A stretch of 64,000 nt of DNA, taken from contig OZ253954.1 of assembly GCA_965267405.1 (NCBI GenBank), forward strand, positions 992,001 to 1,056,000. Direction: 5' to 3'. This DNA is from JAPPOI01 sp028818055. GTDB lineage: Bacteria; Pseudomonadota; Alphaproteobacteria; Rhodobacterales; Rhodobacteraceae. Positions 1 through 8,181 of this stretch are shown here, piece by piece. The position numbers and the translations under genes are program-made. Under the pieces are notes generated by a model that worked only from the letters and a program-made list of their open reading frames with translations, had not been told where the DNA came from and made no database searches. Position 1 is the first letter of the stretch, and each line of letters begins with the position of its first letter.

Positions 1-435
1 TGGATCGCCACCATTGCACTCTTCGTCGTCGCCGTCGTCCTGATTGCAGTGGATGACAACCTCGTCGCCAACCTTCCAACGTTTCACTTTCTCGCCAACG
101 GCCCAAACGATGCCTGCCGCGTCCGAGCCTGCGATGTGGTAGTCCGCGCCGTGGACATCAAACATACTGATTGGAATGCCAAGACCTGCCCAAATGCCGT
201 TGTAGTTCACACCGGCTGCCATCACGAGAACCACAACCTCGTGGCTGTCTGGCTTCTTGACCGGCACGACTTCCTGCTGGAATGCCTGATCAGGCTCACC
301 TTGCCGATCACGCCGAATGGCCCAAGCATGCATCTTCTCTGGCACATGCCCCAATGGCGGCATTTCACCTACGTCGTACAGATCTTTGATTGGTGCATTG
401 TAAGTCATTTGTCCCGCATCCGTATCCAAAGCCAT
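1..435 (-). CDS. ccrA: Crotonyl-CoA carboxylase/reductase, N-terminal part (cut by window edge)
   Basis: This is the first 145 codons of the key enzyme of the ethylmalonyl-CoA pathway, which reductively carboxylates crotonyl-CoA to ethylmalonyl-CoA with NADPH and CO2. The translated end reads MALDTDAGQMTYNAPIKDLY and continues through HAWAIRRDRQGEPDQAF, VMAAGVNYNGIWAGLGIPIS and HIAGSDAAGIVWAVGEKV, the typical MDR GroES-like start of Ccr proteins. The frame is open to base 1, so the C-terminal part lies outside the window. The ATG at 435 follows an AGGAGA ribosome site. ecm, the next-but-one enzyme of the same pathway, lies about 2.2 kb away on the other strand, which supports the call. Confidence 0.95.
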   Translation of the reverse strand, partial: MALDTDAGQMTYNAPIKDLYDVGEMPPLGHVPEKMHAWAIRRDRQGEPDQAFQQEVVPVKKPDSHEVVVLVMAAGVNYNGIWAGLGIPISMFDVHGADYHIAGSDAAGIVWAVGEKVKRWKVGDEVVIHCNQDDGDDEECNGGDP

Positions 436-511
436 TTCACTCTCCTGAGGCACACGCTGCGGCGCAGAATCGCCGCCCTTCGACAACAGGAGATATTATC
501 CACAAAGTAAC

Positions 512-529
512 TTTGCAAATAATTTTTGC
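512..529 (-). promoter_or_regulatory. Candidate PccR/ScfR-type operator upstream of ccrA
   Basis: A perfect TTTGCAAA (512-519) is followed after five bases by a partial copy, TTTGC (525-529), about 77 bases upstream of the ccrA start. TTTGCAAA pairs are the known target of the short-chain acyl-CoA regulator PccR in Rhodobacter sphaeroides, where the spacing is four. The second half here is incomplete, so binding is an inference. The rest of the 436-655 gap shows no gene. Confidence 0.4.
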
Positions 530-655
530 CCTAAATTGAAATTTTATGTCTTCATGAAAGTGAGCACTCGGCATCCGCCGCAAGAGAAAGACAGATTTCA
601 CGAACCGAATTCGTCCGAGATCTGCCGCAATGCAGCGCGAGGTTGCGTGGGGTTG

Positions 656-2011
656 TTAGTGAAAACGACCCTGCAAAGAGTTGGTGTAGTACTCTCCCAG
701 TTCATCATCCTCGATGGCATACGAGTCACCGGTTTTCGCGACAATCTTGCGCATTTCGAGCACCGACAAATGGTCCTGAATGGAGGCTTCTGAAGGAATC
801 TCGTTGCCAGCGGCCAACGGACGGTTAAGCCGATCATCAACCAACTCTTCGATGGCGGTTCTAATGTGCTTCACTGTCATCGGCTCTGAGTGATTGCGCA
901 TCGCAAGCAATATAAGTGGAACGGTCACCACCGGGACGGTCGCCAATACGTCTGAGCGAAGCTTTTCCGCCAACTCGGCGACCAGGTCGCCTTTCGTAGA
1001 ACTTGCCACCTCCGACAAAGACACAGGGGCACCAAATGTAACGGCTGCTTCACCAAAGCGACCAACACGGCCGCGAATGCGTCGCCAAAAGTATCTGAAA
1101 GAAAACCTGATGCCTTCGGGAATGGAGCCGCGAAACTTTCTTCTGCCAGTGCGGCCTGCAGATACGAGTACCCGGTCTTCGACAACGCGGTCGTAGTTTA
1201 GAGAAACCGGCACAAAGATTACTTCACGCCCATCAGGCTGCCAGCCCTGCACGATGTAACTCAGTATGCCCAACTTCGAAGGCCCGACTTTGCCATCTCG
1301 TGATAGCCCACCTTCAGGGAAAACAGCCTGGGCGACCCCGGCCTCTGTTGCTTTCTGGACGTAAGAACCAAGCACTTTTCTGTATAAAGCATCATCGGAT
1401 CTTCGCCGGATGAAGTAGGCCCCCATGGCTCTGATTAGTCGGGACAAAGGCCAGATGCGGGCCCATTCACCGACGGCATAGCTTAACGCGGACTGGCTGG
1501 CGGCCAGATATGTCACCAACACATAGTCGAAATTCGACCTGTGGTTCATGACATAAACAACCGTGGCGTTTGGGTTTATATCGCTGAGTGCTTTCTCGTC
1601 GATTTTCCGCAGCCGAACATCGAAAAGCCAGGTTGCCAGCCACCGTGCCAAGCGAATAGCCACTCCGAAATAGGCGGTCGCACTGAAAGACGGAACAATT
1701 TCCCGCGCATAGTCCTGCGCCTTTTCAAATGCGACATCCTCACGAACACCATGAACGCTGGCGTACTCGCCGACAGCACGGACGACTTCTGGATCGTATA
1801 TGACCCGTTGGATCATGTCCTGACGCCTTAGCAGCTTGAACGGCTGAATTGGACGATCCAGACGCTCATTCAGCCGCGCGACAAGTCGCTCGGCCCGGCG
1901 GCGAAAAAACCAGCGGACAGATGGAAATAGCAGATGCGTCGACGCCGTGACCGCTGCGAACAGCAGGACCAACAACAGCAGCCAGAATGGAAGCTCTACG
2001 GTTTCGAACAT
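656..2011 (-). CDS. PlsB-like glycerol-3-phosphate / lysophosphatidate acyltransferase
   Basis: A 451-residue membrane-anchored acyltransferase of the PlsB/PlsC superfamily that probably acylates glycerol-3-phosphate or a related acceptor at the inner membrane. An N-terminal hydrophobic segment (about residues 8-28) is followed by the acyltransferase blocks: the HX4D catalytic motif in NHRSNFD (His157, Asp162), GAYFIRR (about 197-203) and FPEGG (about 231-235). The protein is much shorter than E. coli PlsB (about 800 residues) but longer than PlsC, as in the plsB-like proteins of other alphaproteobacteria. It follows the ccrA region in the same orientation but is separated from it by 220 bases, so it need not be cotranscribed. 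The acyl donor and acceptor cannot be told from sequence. Confidence 0.8.
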   Translation of the reverse strand: MFETVELPFWLLLLVLLFAAVTASTHLLFPSVRWFFRRRAERLVARLNERLDRPIQPFKLLRRQDMIQRVIYDPEVVRAVGEYASVHGVREDVAFEKAQDYAREIVPSFSATAYFGVAIRLARWLATWLFDVRLRKIDEKALSDINPNATVVYVMNHRSNFDYVLVTYLAASQSALSYAVGEWARIWPLSRLIRAMGAYFIRRRSDDALYRKVLGSYVQKATEAGVAQAVFPEGGLSRDGKVGPSKLGILSYIVQGWQPDGREVIFVPVSLNYDRVVEDRVLVSAGRTGRRKFRGSIPEGIRFSFRYFWRRIRGRVGRFGEAAVTFGAPVSLSEVASSTKGDLVAELAEKLRSDVLATVPVVTVPLILLAMRNHSEPMTVKHIRTAIEELVDDRLNRPLAAGNEIPSEASIQDHLSVLEMRKIVAKTGDSYAIEDDELGEYYTNSLQGRFH

Positions 2012-2060
2012 TCCGGCAAATTGTCAGTCTTTAGCGTTCGCGTCTATCAGCTATTGCGCC

Positions 2061-2486
2061 CTACCCGAATGCCAGAACTGCCGCGATCAAGATGACCACC
2101 AGTGCAGCAATGTTCATTTTGCCAAACATCTCGGCGCGCGCTCCGGCGGCTGCATCACCTTCGAGAGCTATTGCCGCAAATTTCCCAGCTTGGATGATTC
2201 CAAAAATGAGCACCGCGAGCGCGAGCATCTTCACCCAGAACCACGCAGATACTCCTGGAAAGTACCCGCCAAAAATGACCATCAACAAGCCAGATAGCAG
2301 CAAAAGGCCAATAGCCGTATGGCTGATTATTTTGAACTTCTTCGCCATCGCTGCGAGCGTTTGGTGATGTTCAGTCGACACAGTCGGCGCGGTCATACCA
2401 ATTACCGCCATTCCGAAAGCGGATCCTCCGCCAAGAAACAGCGCGAAAAAATGTACAACCTTTAGCAGGCCCAAAAAAAATACCAT
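2061..2486 (-). CDS. Small four-helix integral membrane protein, unknown function
   Basis: A 141-residue, very hydrophobic protein with about four predicted membrane helices: near residues 3-25 (FFLGLLKVVHFFALFLGGG), 50-72, 78-98 and 120-140. The ATG at 2486 is chosen because GGGGGA lies at good distance upstream. A longer frame opening at 2543 would add a charged, non-conserved-looking stretch before the first helix. The helix pattern with a His in helix 1 resembles small CopD-type or DUF2269-like membrane proteins, but there is no motif clear enough to name a function. It lies downstream of and divergent to ecm, and 49 bases beyond the start of the acyltransferase on the same strand. Confidence 0.75.
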   Translation of the reverse strand: MVFFLGLLKVVHFFALFLGGGSAFGMAVIGMTAPTVSTEHHQTLAAMAKKFKIISHTAIGLLLLSGLLMVIFGGYFPGVSAWFWVKMLALAVLIFGIIQAGKFAAIALEGDAAAGARAEMFGKMNIAALVVILIAAVLAFG

Positions 2487-2632
2487 CGATTTGTCCCCCG
2501 TTTGAGCCACCAGACTAACGCACTTCATTCGGCACAAAAACAAAAGCCTTCGCCGCGTTGCAGCGAATTGACAGTGACATTTCCTTTCGTTAATCAGTGC
2601 TAAAGCGAAATATTGTTGCTTAAAGGTTTCCT

Positions 2633-4600
2633 ATGTCGCAGACGCAGAAAAATCGACCCTGGCTTTTCCGGACTTATGCGGGCCACTCCACGGCCAAAGC
2701 ATCAAATGAGCTGTATCGCGGGAACCTCGCCAAGGGCCAGACGGGCCTGTCTGTTGCCTTCGATCTGCCGACGCAAACTGGATACGACAGCGACCATCGT
2801 CTGGCGCGTGGAGAAGTTGGAAAAGTCGGCGTTCCGATCGCGCACCTGGGCGATATGCGGACCTTGTTCAACGACATCCCTCTTGAAAAAATGAACACAT
2901 CGATGACGATCAACGCCACGGCCCCGTGGTTGCTGGCCCTTTACGTGGCAGTTGCCGAGGAACAAGGCGCGGATGTCTCGAAGCTGCAGGGCACCGTTCA
3001 GAATGACATCATCAAAGAGTATCTGAGTCGTGGCACTTACGTCTGCCCCCCTGCTCCATCGCTGCGGATGATCACAGATGTCGCGGCTTGGACGCGGGAA
3101 CATCTTCCAAAGTGGAACCCGATGAACGTCTGCTCCTACCATCTACAGGAAGCAGGTGCGACGCCGGAACAGGAACTCGCCTTTGCCCTCGCGACGGCAA
3201 CGGCTGTTCTGGACGACCTGAAAGGAAAGGTTCCTGAAGAACATTTCCCGGCCATGGTCGGACGCATCTCGTTCTTCGTGAATGCAGGCATCCGCTTCGT
3301 CACCGAGATGTGCAAGATGCGCGCCTTCACGGAACTTTGGAACGAAATCTGCGAAGATCGCTACGGCGTCGAGGATCCGAAGTACCGTCGGTTCCGCTAT
3401 GGTGTTCAGGTTAATTCGCTCGGATTGACCGAGCAGCAGCCGGAAAACAACGTCTACCGCATCCTTCTGGAAATGCTTGCTGTCACCTTGTCGAAAGACG
3501 CCCGTGCGCGCGCTGTCCAATTGCCGGCGTGGAACGAAGCACTTGGCTTGCCACGGCCTTGGGATCAGCAATGGTCGCTGCGCATGCAGCAGATCCTTGC
3601 TTTTGAGACCGACCTTCTTGAGTACGACGATCTGTTTGTCGGCAACCCGACTGTCGAAAGAAAAGTCGCTGAATTGAAAGAAGGCGCGAAGTCGGAGCTG
3701 GCCCACATCGATGCAATGGGCGGTGCCGTGGAAGCCATCGAATACATGAAGATGCGCTTGGTCGAAAGCAACGCGGAACGGATCGGGCGCATTGAAGGTG
3801 GCGAAACGACAGTTGTCGGCGTGAACCGCTTTGAGAACGGTGAGCCTTCACCGCTGACCAGCGGACCCGAAGCCATCATGGTGGCCGACGCCGAAGCTGA
3901 AGCGGATCAGATCGGACGACTGGACGCCTGGCGCGAAGCACGTGACGAAACGGCGGTGAAGGCGGCTCTTGCCGAGTTACGGGCGGCAGCGCAGAGCGGC
4001 GCCAACATTATGCCAGCATCCGTGGCCGCGGCGAAAGCCGGTGCGACAACCGGTGAATGGGGCGACATCGTGCGCGGCGTCTTTGGACAATACCGGGCGC
4101 CAACTGGCGTTGCGCGTGCACCGTCAAACAGAACAGAAGGCCTGGATGAATTGCGCGAAGCCGTCGACGCCGTATCCGCCCGTTTGGGTGAGAGGTTGAA
4201 GTTTCTTGTTGGAAAACCAGGGCTTGATGGCCACTCAAACGGTGCCGAGCAAATCGCAAGCCGCGCCCGCGATGCCGGGATGGACATTACTTACGAAGGC
4301 ATTCGCCTGACACCGTCGGAAATCGTAGCTGCCGCGAAAGAGAACGGGTCGCATGTGGTTGGCCTTTCAATCCTGTCAGGCAGTCACATGCCCCTGATCG
4401 AAGAATTGCTGACCGAAATGCGTGACGCAGGTCTAGGCGAAGTGCCGGTGATCGTAGGCGGCATTATTCCCGACGACGATGCAAATCGGCTTTTGGCGAT
4501 GGGTGTTGCGCGCGTTTATACGCCCAAAGACTTTGAGCTGAACCGCATCATGTTCGACATCGTCGCGCTCGCCGACCCAGAGCCGGTAGCCGCCGAATAA
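2633..4600 (+). CDS. ecm: Ethylmalonyl-CoA mutase
   Basis: A 655-residue adenosylcobalamin-dependent mutase that converts (2R)-ethylmalonyl-CoA to methylsuccinyl-CoA in the ethylmalonyl-CoA pathway. The N-terminal part is the acyl-CoA mutase barrel (WLFRTYAGHSTAKASNELYR, GLSVAFDLPTQTGYDSDH, NTSMTINATAPWLLALYV). The C-terminal part (from about 520) is the B12 domain, with the cobalt-binding DGHSNGAEQIA (Asp-x-His-x2-Gly type) followed by GLSILSGSHMPLI and VPVIVGGIIPDDD. Length and the single-chain layout fit Ecm rather than two-subunit methylmalonyl-CoA mutase. The start directly precedes SQTQKNRPWLFR, where family members begin. The stop abuts the stop of the convergent next gene. Confidence 0.94.
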   Translation: MSQTQKNRPWLFRTYAGHSTAKASNELYRGNLAKGQTGLSVAFDLPTQTGYDSDHRLARGEVGKVGVPIAHLGDMRTLFNDIPLEKMNTSMTINATAPWLLALYVAVAEEQGADVSKLQGTVQNDIIKEYLSRGTYVCPPAPSLRMITDVAAWTREHLPKWNPMNVCSYHLQEAGATPEQELAFALATATAVLDDLKGKVPEEHFPAMVGRISFFVNAGIRFVTEMCKMRAFTELWNEICEDRYGVEDPKYRRFRYGVQVNSLGLTEQQPENNVYRILLEMLAVTLSKDARARAVQLPAWNEALGLPRPWDQQWSLRMQQILAFETDLLEYDDLFVGNPTVERKVAELKEGAKSELAHIDAMGGAVEAIEYMKMRLVESNAERIGRIEGGETTVVGVNRFENGEPSPLTSGPEAIMVADAEAEADQIGRLDAWREARDETAVKAALAELRAAAQSGANIMPASVAAAKAGATTGEWGDIVRGVFGQYRAPTGVARAPSNRTEGLDELREAVDAVSARLGERLKFLVGKPGLDGHSNGAEQIASRARDAGMDITYEGIRLTPSEIVAAAKENGSHVVGLSILSGSHMPLIEELLTEMRDAGLGEVPVIVGGIIPDDDANRLLAMGVARVYTPKDFELNRIMFDIVALADPEPVAAE

Positions 4601-5197
4601 TCAGGCGATACGAACCAAGCGCGACTTCTCACAAGCCGGGTCGCTGTCCAAATGGGCCTTCACGCGCGAAAGCATGTCGTCAAATGACGGACCATAGAAG
4701 TACAGCGCTGTCTCAAGATTCCCGTGCCAGAATCCGCGAAAGTCGCCGGCGTCTCCCATCATCTTATCGAGCGTTTCAACAAGCTCGTCGGTATCGCTGT
4801 TTTCATAGACTTCGTCCGGCAGATCCGTCCCATTCAAGTAGATCCCAAGTCCTTCTAACTTGCCAAATGGGACATCGTCTTCACCGTCAATCTTCAGCTT
4901 TGAGCCGATGGGGGCGCCTTGCCTTTCAAGCACCTCAATGATTTTCGACTTGGTCTGGTCGTCGATGGCACTAACGTTAACTTCGACGTCTACAAATTCG
5001 ATTCCATCTGGATCGCCAGCCATCATCGTGCCACCACCGGTGACTTCACCTAAACCTGACGCCTGCATAGCATCATTCAGCGGATCCTCGAAGTATTCGC
5101 CCCGATCTATGGGCTGCACCCGCGCGTTCAGTTGCGCCACAATCCAATGCTCAAACTCAGGTCCTTTCGGCTCTGACTTTTTAAACAATCCAAACAT
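4601..5197 (-). CDS. Conserved acidic cytoplasmic protein, unknown function
   Basis: A 198-residue acidic, soluble protein without signal peptide or membrane helix, starting MFGLFKKSEPKGPEFEHWIV. The N-terminal third contains a glycine-rich GEVTGGGTMMAGDPDGIEF stretch and the C-terminal half an aromatic patch (FRGFWHGNLETALYFYG). I do not recognise a named domain. The reading frame is intact, has normal composition for this genome, and starts after an AAGGACATTTGC ribosome site. It ends tail-to-tail with ecm with no spacer, so the two genes share a termination region. Proteins of this sort are often found beside B12 enzymes in Rhodobacteraceae, but no link in function can be shown. Confidence 0.7.
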   Translation of the reverse strand: MFGLFKKSEPKGPEFEHWIVAQLNARVQPIDRGEYFEDPLNDAMQASGLGEVTGGGTMMAGDPDGIEFVDVEVNVSAIDDQTKSKIIEVLERQGAPIGSKLKIDGEDDVPFGKLEGLGIYLNGTDLPDEVYENSDTDELVETLDKMMGDAGDFRGFWHGNLETALYFYGPSFDDMLSRVKAHLDSDPACEKSRLVRIA

Positions 5198-5285
5198 CGC
5201 AAATGTCCTTTCGCTTGCCCCATTGTAGTTTCAGCAATCTGGCGGTTTCGTGGCAAAGACTCGGTTTGAATTGAGGCGTCAAAAG

Positions 5286-5550
5286 ACAGCCAACACGGGC
5301 GCATATCCCAAAGGGTTTACCGAACCCACGCTGATGCCAGGCGATCCATACCGCGTGGAATGGGCCGTCGAGACTCTTACCAAAGACGTAAAATTTGTTA
5401 ATGGAGTCAGAGGGATGCTAGCTTTCGCCGGCTCTTGAAGGGGTAATCCAGTGAAAATATTCGGCTCAAGCAAGGAAAGCCGTCACTTTCGATCCATTAA
5501 AGTGGCCTGCTCAAAGATTGTGGCGAAAACCTAGATCTGCATCGACAGTC
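5286..5550 (+). pseudogene. Decayed 5' copy of deoD (purine-nucleoside phosphorylase)
   Basis: This non-coding stretch matches the first third of the intact deoD located 1.7 kb downstream. The translated part LMPGDPYRVEWAVETL...VRGMLAFAGS shares 25 of 35 residues with the deoD protein. The Trp codon after GS is replaced by TGA (5436-5438). Similarity continues at nucleotide level past the stop (GGTAATCC, CCGTCACTTTC, GCGAAAACC) to about 5550, with small indels and a second stop. The original ATG region is also lost. It is a dead remnant and probably the left relic of a tandem duplication that now flanks the alkX-type gene. The rest of the 410-base gap (5198-5607) shows nothing else recognisable. 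Confidence 0.8.
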
Positions 5551-5607
5551 AAGCTTGTCCGGCAACGGTCGTCCTTTGCAAGAAGCTGAACTTCGTCACC
5601 CAATGCC

Positions 5608-6771
5608 TCATCCCGCCATTTCAACTTGCTCTACGCCGACAAACCGCCGCATCCGGTCCAGCTCGGCCTTTAGCTTGTCGTTGCGCTTTGCCGTCCACTG
5701 CACCCTCGGCTCGACCCACAGCTTCTCAACGCGCAAGATCGACGCTTTGCGGTCCGCCTTGACCTCGATCCGCCCGACAAAGCGGTCACCTTCAAGGATC
5801 GGGAAGACGTAGTAGCCCCAGATGCGCTTGGCGGCAGGCACGAACATTTCTACGCGATAATCGAAGCCGAATAGCCGGCTAAGTCGCGCGCGGTCACGGA
5901 TGACGGGATCGAAAGGATTAAGGATGCGCAGGCGGCTGGTGGGCGCAGTCACGCGCGCGATCCGTTCTTCGATGTCCGCGGGCGCAAAGGCGTCGACCAT
6001 ACCGCGGTCGGCGGTGCCGATTTTGACGGACACCAGATTGTGCTGGCGCGCCACCCAGTCTTTCGCTTCCTCATTGCCGACCGCATCCCAAAAGCGTTGG
6101 ATGTCGCCGTGGGTGCCGAAACTCAGTCGGTCGAGTGCGGCGGTGCAGAGCCAATCAACTTGTTCATCTTCGGGCATCTTGGCGTTTGCCAGATGCTCCG
6201 GGAAGACACGTTCGGCCAGATCGTAGAACTTCGTGAAGTTGACGCGATGGCAGGTTGCCAGTTCGCCCGCATACCACATGTAATCAAGCGCCAGCTTGTG
6301 CGGCGGACGCGACCACATCTCGCCCGATCGCGGGGTGTCGGTTTCGAAATCTTTCGTGCAAAGCGAGCCTTCGCGCGCAATGCGGTCGCGGATCTCGGCC
6401 CGGCCATCTGCGTCGGGCAAATTCTTCATCCACCCTGAACGGTCCAGTTCCGCCTTCTTCCGGCGAAACTGGCGTTGCCACATTGGCAGGAACGCCATCG
6501 GGATCACGGACGCATCATGAGTGAAGTGTTCGAAGATCGCGCGGTCGCGCGCCAGCAATTTGTCGAGCATCGGCTCGCGATAGTTCTGGTTGCGGCTCCA
6601 GAGGATGTGGTGGTGTGCACGTGACACGACCTGAATGGTATCAAGCTGAACGAAGCCAAGCTTCTCGATCATCGCGTTTAGATCAAGCTTGCCGGTCGGG
6701 TTGGTGGCCAATCCTTGCGCATTTAGCCACAGCGCGCGGGCGGTCCGGTTGTCGATAGTCAGCGGAGTCAC
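5608..6771 (-). CDS. AlkX/YcaQ-type DNA glycosylase (winged-helix, HTH_42 family)
   Basis: A 387-residue protein of the AlkZ/YcaQ family, which unhooks alkylated bases or interstrand crosslinks. Three tandem winged helices are expected. The catalytic Q-hydrophobic-D/Q motif lies at QLD (Gln42 and Asp44), which is the AlkX (YcaQ) type rather than the AlkZ type that has two Gln. Other family marks are ILWSRNQNY, the FEHFTHDASVIPM stretch, LRILNPFDPVIRDR and RRIWGYYVFPILEGDR-like residues near the C-terminus. The start codon is GTG. The gene is divergent from deoD. Substrate preference (nitrogen mustard crosslinks or other adducts) is an inference from the family. Confidence 0.85.
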   Translation of the reverse strand: MTPLTIDNRTARALWLNAQGLATNPTGKLDLNAMIEKLGFVQLDTIQVVSRAHHHILWSRNQNYREPMLDKLLARDRAIFEHFTHDASVIPMAFLPMWQRQFRRKKAELDRSGWMKNLPDADGRAEIRDRIAREGSLCTKDFETDTPRSGEMWSRPPHKLALDYMWYAGELATCHRVNFTKFYDLAERVFPEHLANAKMPEDEQVDWLCTAALDRLSFGTHGDIQRFWDAVGNEEAKDWVARQHNLVSVKIGTADRGMVDAFAPADIEERIARVTAPTSRLRILNPFDPVIRDRARLSRLFGFDYRVEMFVPAAKRIWGYYVFPILEGDRFVGRIEVKADRKASILRVEKLWVEPRVQWTAKRNDKLKAELDRMRRFVGVEQVEMAG

Positions 6772-6901
6772 GGTCGGTCTCGATGGGGCGTGTGAACCGG
6801 CATTGAAACCCAGACCAGCGCGGGTGTCGAGGGCGAAGCGAGGATGATCAAGGTGATCGACTCGCGCGAAAACCTCTCGTTAAGATGTGCGTTCCGAAAC
6901 A

Positions 6902-6944
6902 TGTACAAAACGCCACAAATGCCCATCTGGACGTGTACAAAACG
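6902..6944. repeat. Direct repeat TGTACAAAACG in the alkX-deoD divergent promoter region
   Basis: TGTACAAAACG occurs at 6902-6912 and again at 6934-6944, with starts 32 bases apart, close to three helical turns. It lies in the 236-base gap between the divergent glycosylase gene and deoD. The second copy is part of a GTAC...GTAC arrangement. Placement and spacing suggest a pair of sites for one regulator, but no known consensus is matched. Confidence 0.4.
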
Positions 6945-7007
6945 TACCACACGATATACGCCCGGTGGTATTAACGACATGTGACTGCCACGAACGGAGA
7001 GCCTGCC

Positions 7008-7712
7008 ATGACCATCCATATCGGCGCGAAACCCGGCGAGATTGCTGAAACCGTCTTGATGCCTGGCGACCCCTATCGTGCGAAGTGGGCAGCCGAAACC
7101 TTTCTTGAAGATGTAAAATTAGTCAATGAAGTCAGGGGTATGCTGGGCTTCACCGGTTCCTGGAAGGGTAATCCGGTAACCATTCACGGATCGGGCATGG
7201 GCATGCCGTCACTTTCAATCTACGCAAATGAACTTATCAAGGATTATGGCGCAAAAACCCTGATCCGCATCGGTTCCTGCGGCGGCATGCAAGAACGGGT
7301 AAAGGTCCGCGACGTCATTATTGCGATGACGTCATCAACGCTCAACACACCCTCCAGCGGCATCTTCAAAGAGCTGAGCTTCGCCCCTTGTGCAGACTGG
7401 AGCCTTTTGCGCGCAGCGGTCGCGGCAGCCGAGACTCGTGACGTTGGCGTCCATGTTGGGGGTATTTATTCGTCAGATGTCTTTTACGACGAGCGTCCAG
7501 ATCTCAACGAGCAAATGGTGCGACATGGCATTCTCGGAGTGGAGATGGAAGCTGCCGAGCTTTACTCATTGGCCGCGCGCTATGGGCGCCGTGCGCTCGC
7601 TGTCCTGACTGTTTCAGATCATTTGATCACGGGCGAAGCACTCCCAAGCGAAGATCGTGAACGCAGTTTTGGCGACATGGTTGAGATTGCACTCGAGGCG
7701 GCATTTGCCTGA
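7008..7712 (+). CDS. deoD: Purine-nucleoside phosphorylase, DeoD type
   Basis: A 234-residue hexameric-type purine-nucleoside phosphorylase that splits (deoxy)purine nucleosides with phosphate in nucleoside salvage. Recognised by LMPGDPYRAKW, the phosphate-loop GSGMGMPSLSIY, IRIGSCGG, GVEMEAAELY and the C-terminal VSDHLITGE, where the Asp is the catalytic acid known from E. coli DeoD (Asp204). Length matches the family (239 in E. coli). The ATG at 7008 follows CGGAGAG. An in-frame ATG at 6981 would add nine residues absent in relatives. A degraded partial copy lies upstream at 5286-5550. The downstream acetyltransferase gene overlaps its stop. Confidence 0.93.
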   Translation: MTIHIGAKPGEIAETVLMPGDPYRAKWAAETFLEDVKLVNEVRGMLGFTGSWKGNPVTIHGSGMGMPSLSIYANELIKDYGAKTLIRIGSCGGMQERVKVRDVIIAMTSSTLNTPSSGIFKELSFAPCADWSLLRAAVAAAETRDVGVHVGGIYSSDVFYDERPDLNEQMVRHGILGVEMEAAELYSLAARYGRRALAVLTVSDHLITGEALPSEDRERSFGDMVEIALEAAFA

Positions 7713-8181
7713 CATCGTCGTCGGGCCAAAGCCTGAGCAATTCGACGATTGGGACGCCCTTTTTGCCCTGTTGGACCGATGCTTTGCATTTATGGAGGGG
7801 CGGATTGATCCGCCTTCTTCGCTTTCCAGAATGACGCCCAAATTACTCGACGAAAAAGCGCAAGCCGAACATCTGATTGTGGCACATTCAGGCGAAACGC
7901 TTGTTGGGTGTGGTTTCGGTAAGGTTTCCCATGACGAACTGTATGTTTCGAAGCTTGCTGTGGATTTCGATTACAGGTGCCATGGAATCGCATCGAAGAT
8001 CATTGAGGCATTGGAACAGGTCGCTTCGGATCTCGGGCTGAAAGCGTTGACGCTGGAAACCCGAGTCGAACTGACCGAAAACCATCGTACGTTTGAGCGC
8101 CTTGGATTTCGGAAAGCTGGTGAAAGCAGTCACCCGGGACATACCCGGGCGACCAGCTTTATGTACCACAAGCCAATTTAG
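7705..8181 (+). CDS. GNAT-family N-acetyltransferase
   Basis: A GNAT acetyltransferase of about 158 residues that transfers acetyl from acetyl-CoA to an unknown amine. The fold is shown by ELYVSKLAVDFDYRCHGIASKII (beta-4 and the acetyl-CoA pyrophosphate loop, here R-C-H-G-I-A), LKALTLETRVELTENHRTFERLGF (beta-5 and the NHRTFERLGF C-terminal block). The TTG at 7705 overlaps the deoD stop, which suggests translational coupling. An ATG at 7657 lies deep inside deoD and is less likely. The gene ends four bases into the convergent creD. No substrate can be inferred beyond possible relation to nucleoside metabolism by position. Confidence 0.8.
   Translation: MPDIVVGPKPEQFDDWDALFALLDRCFAFMEGRIDPPSSLSRMTPKLLDEKAQAEHLIVAHSGETLVGCGFGKVSHDELYVSKLAVDFDYRCHGIASKIIEALEQVASDLGLKALTLETRVELTENHRTFERLGFRKAGESSHPGHTRATSFMYHKPI

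Noticed and set aside
3143..3706. 187-residue open frame antisense to ecm
   Set aside because: It is fully covered by the conserved mutase barrel of ecm and shows no protein-like motif.
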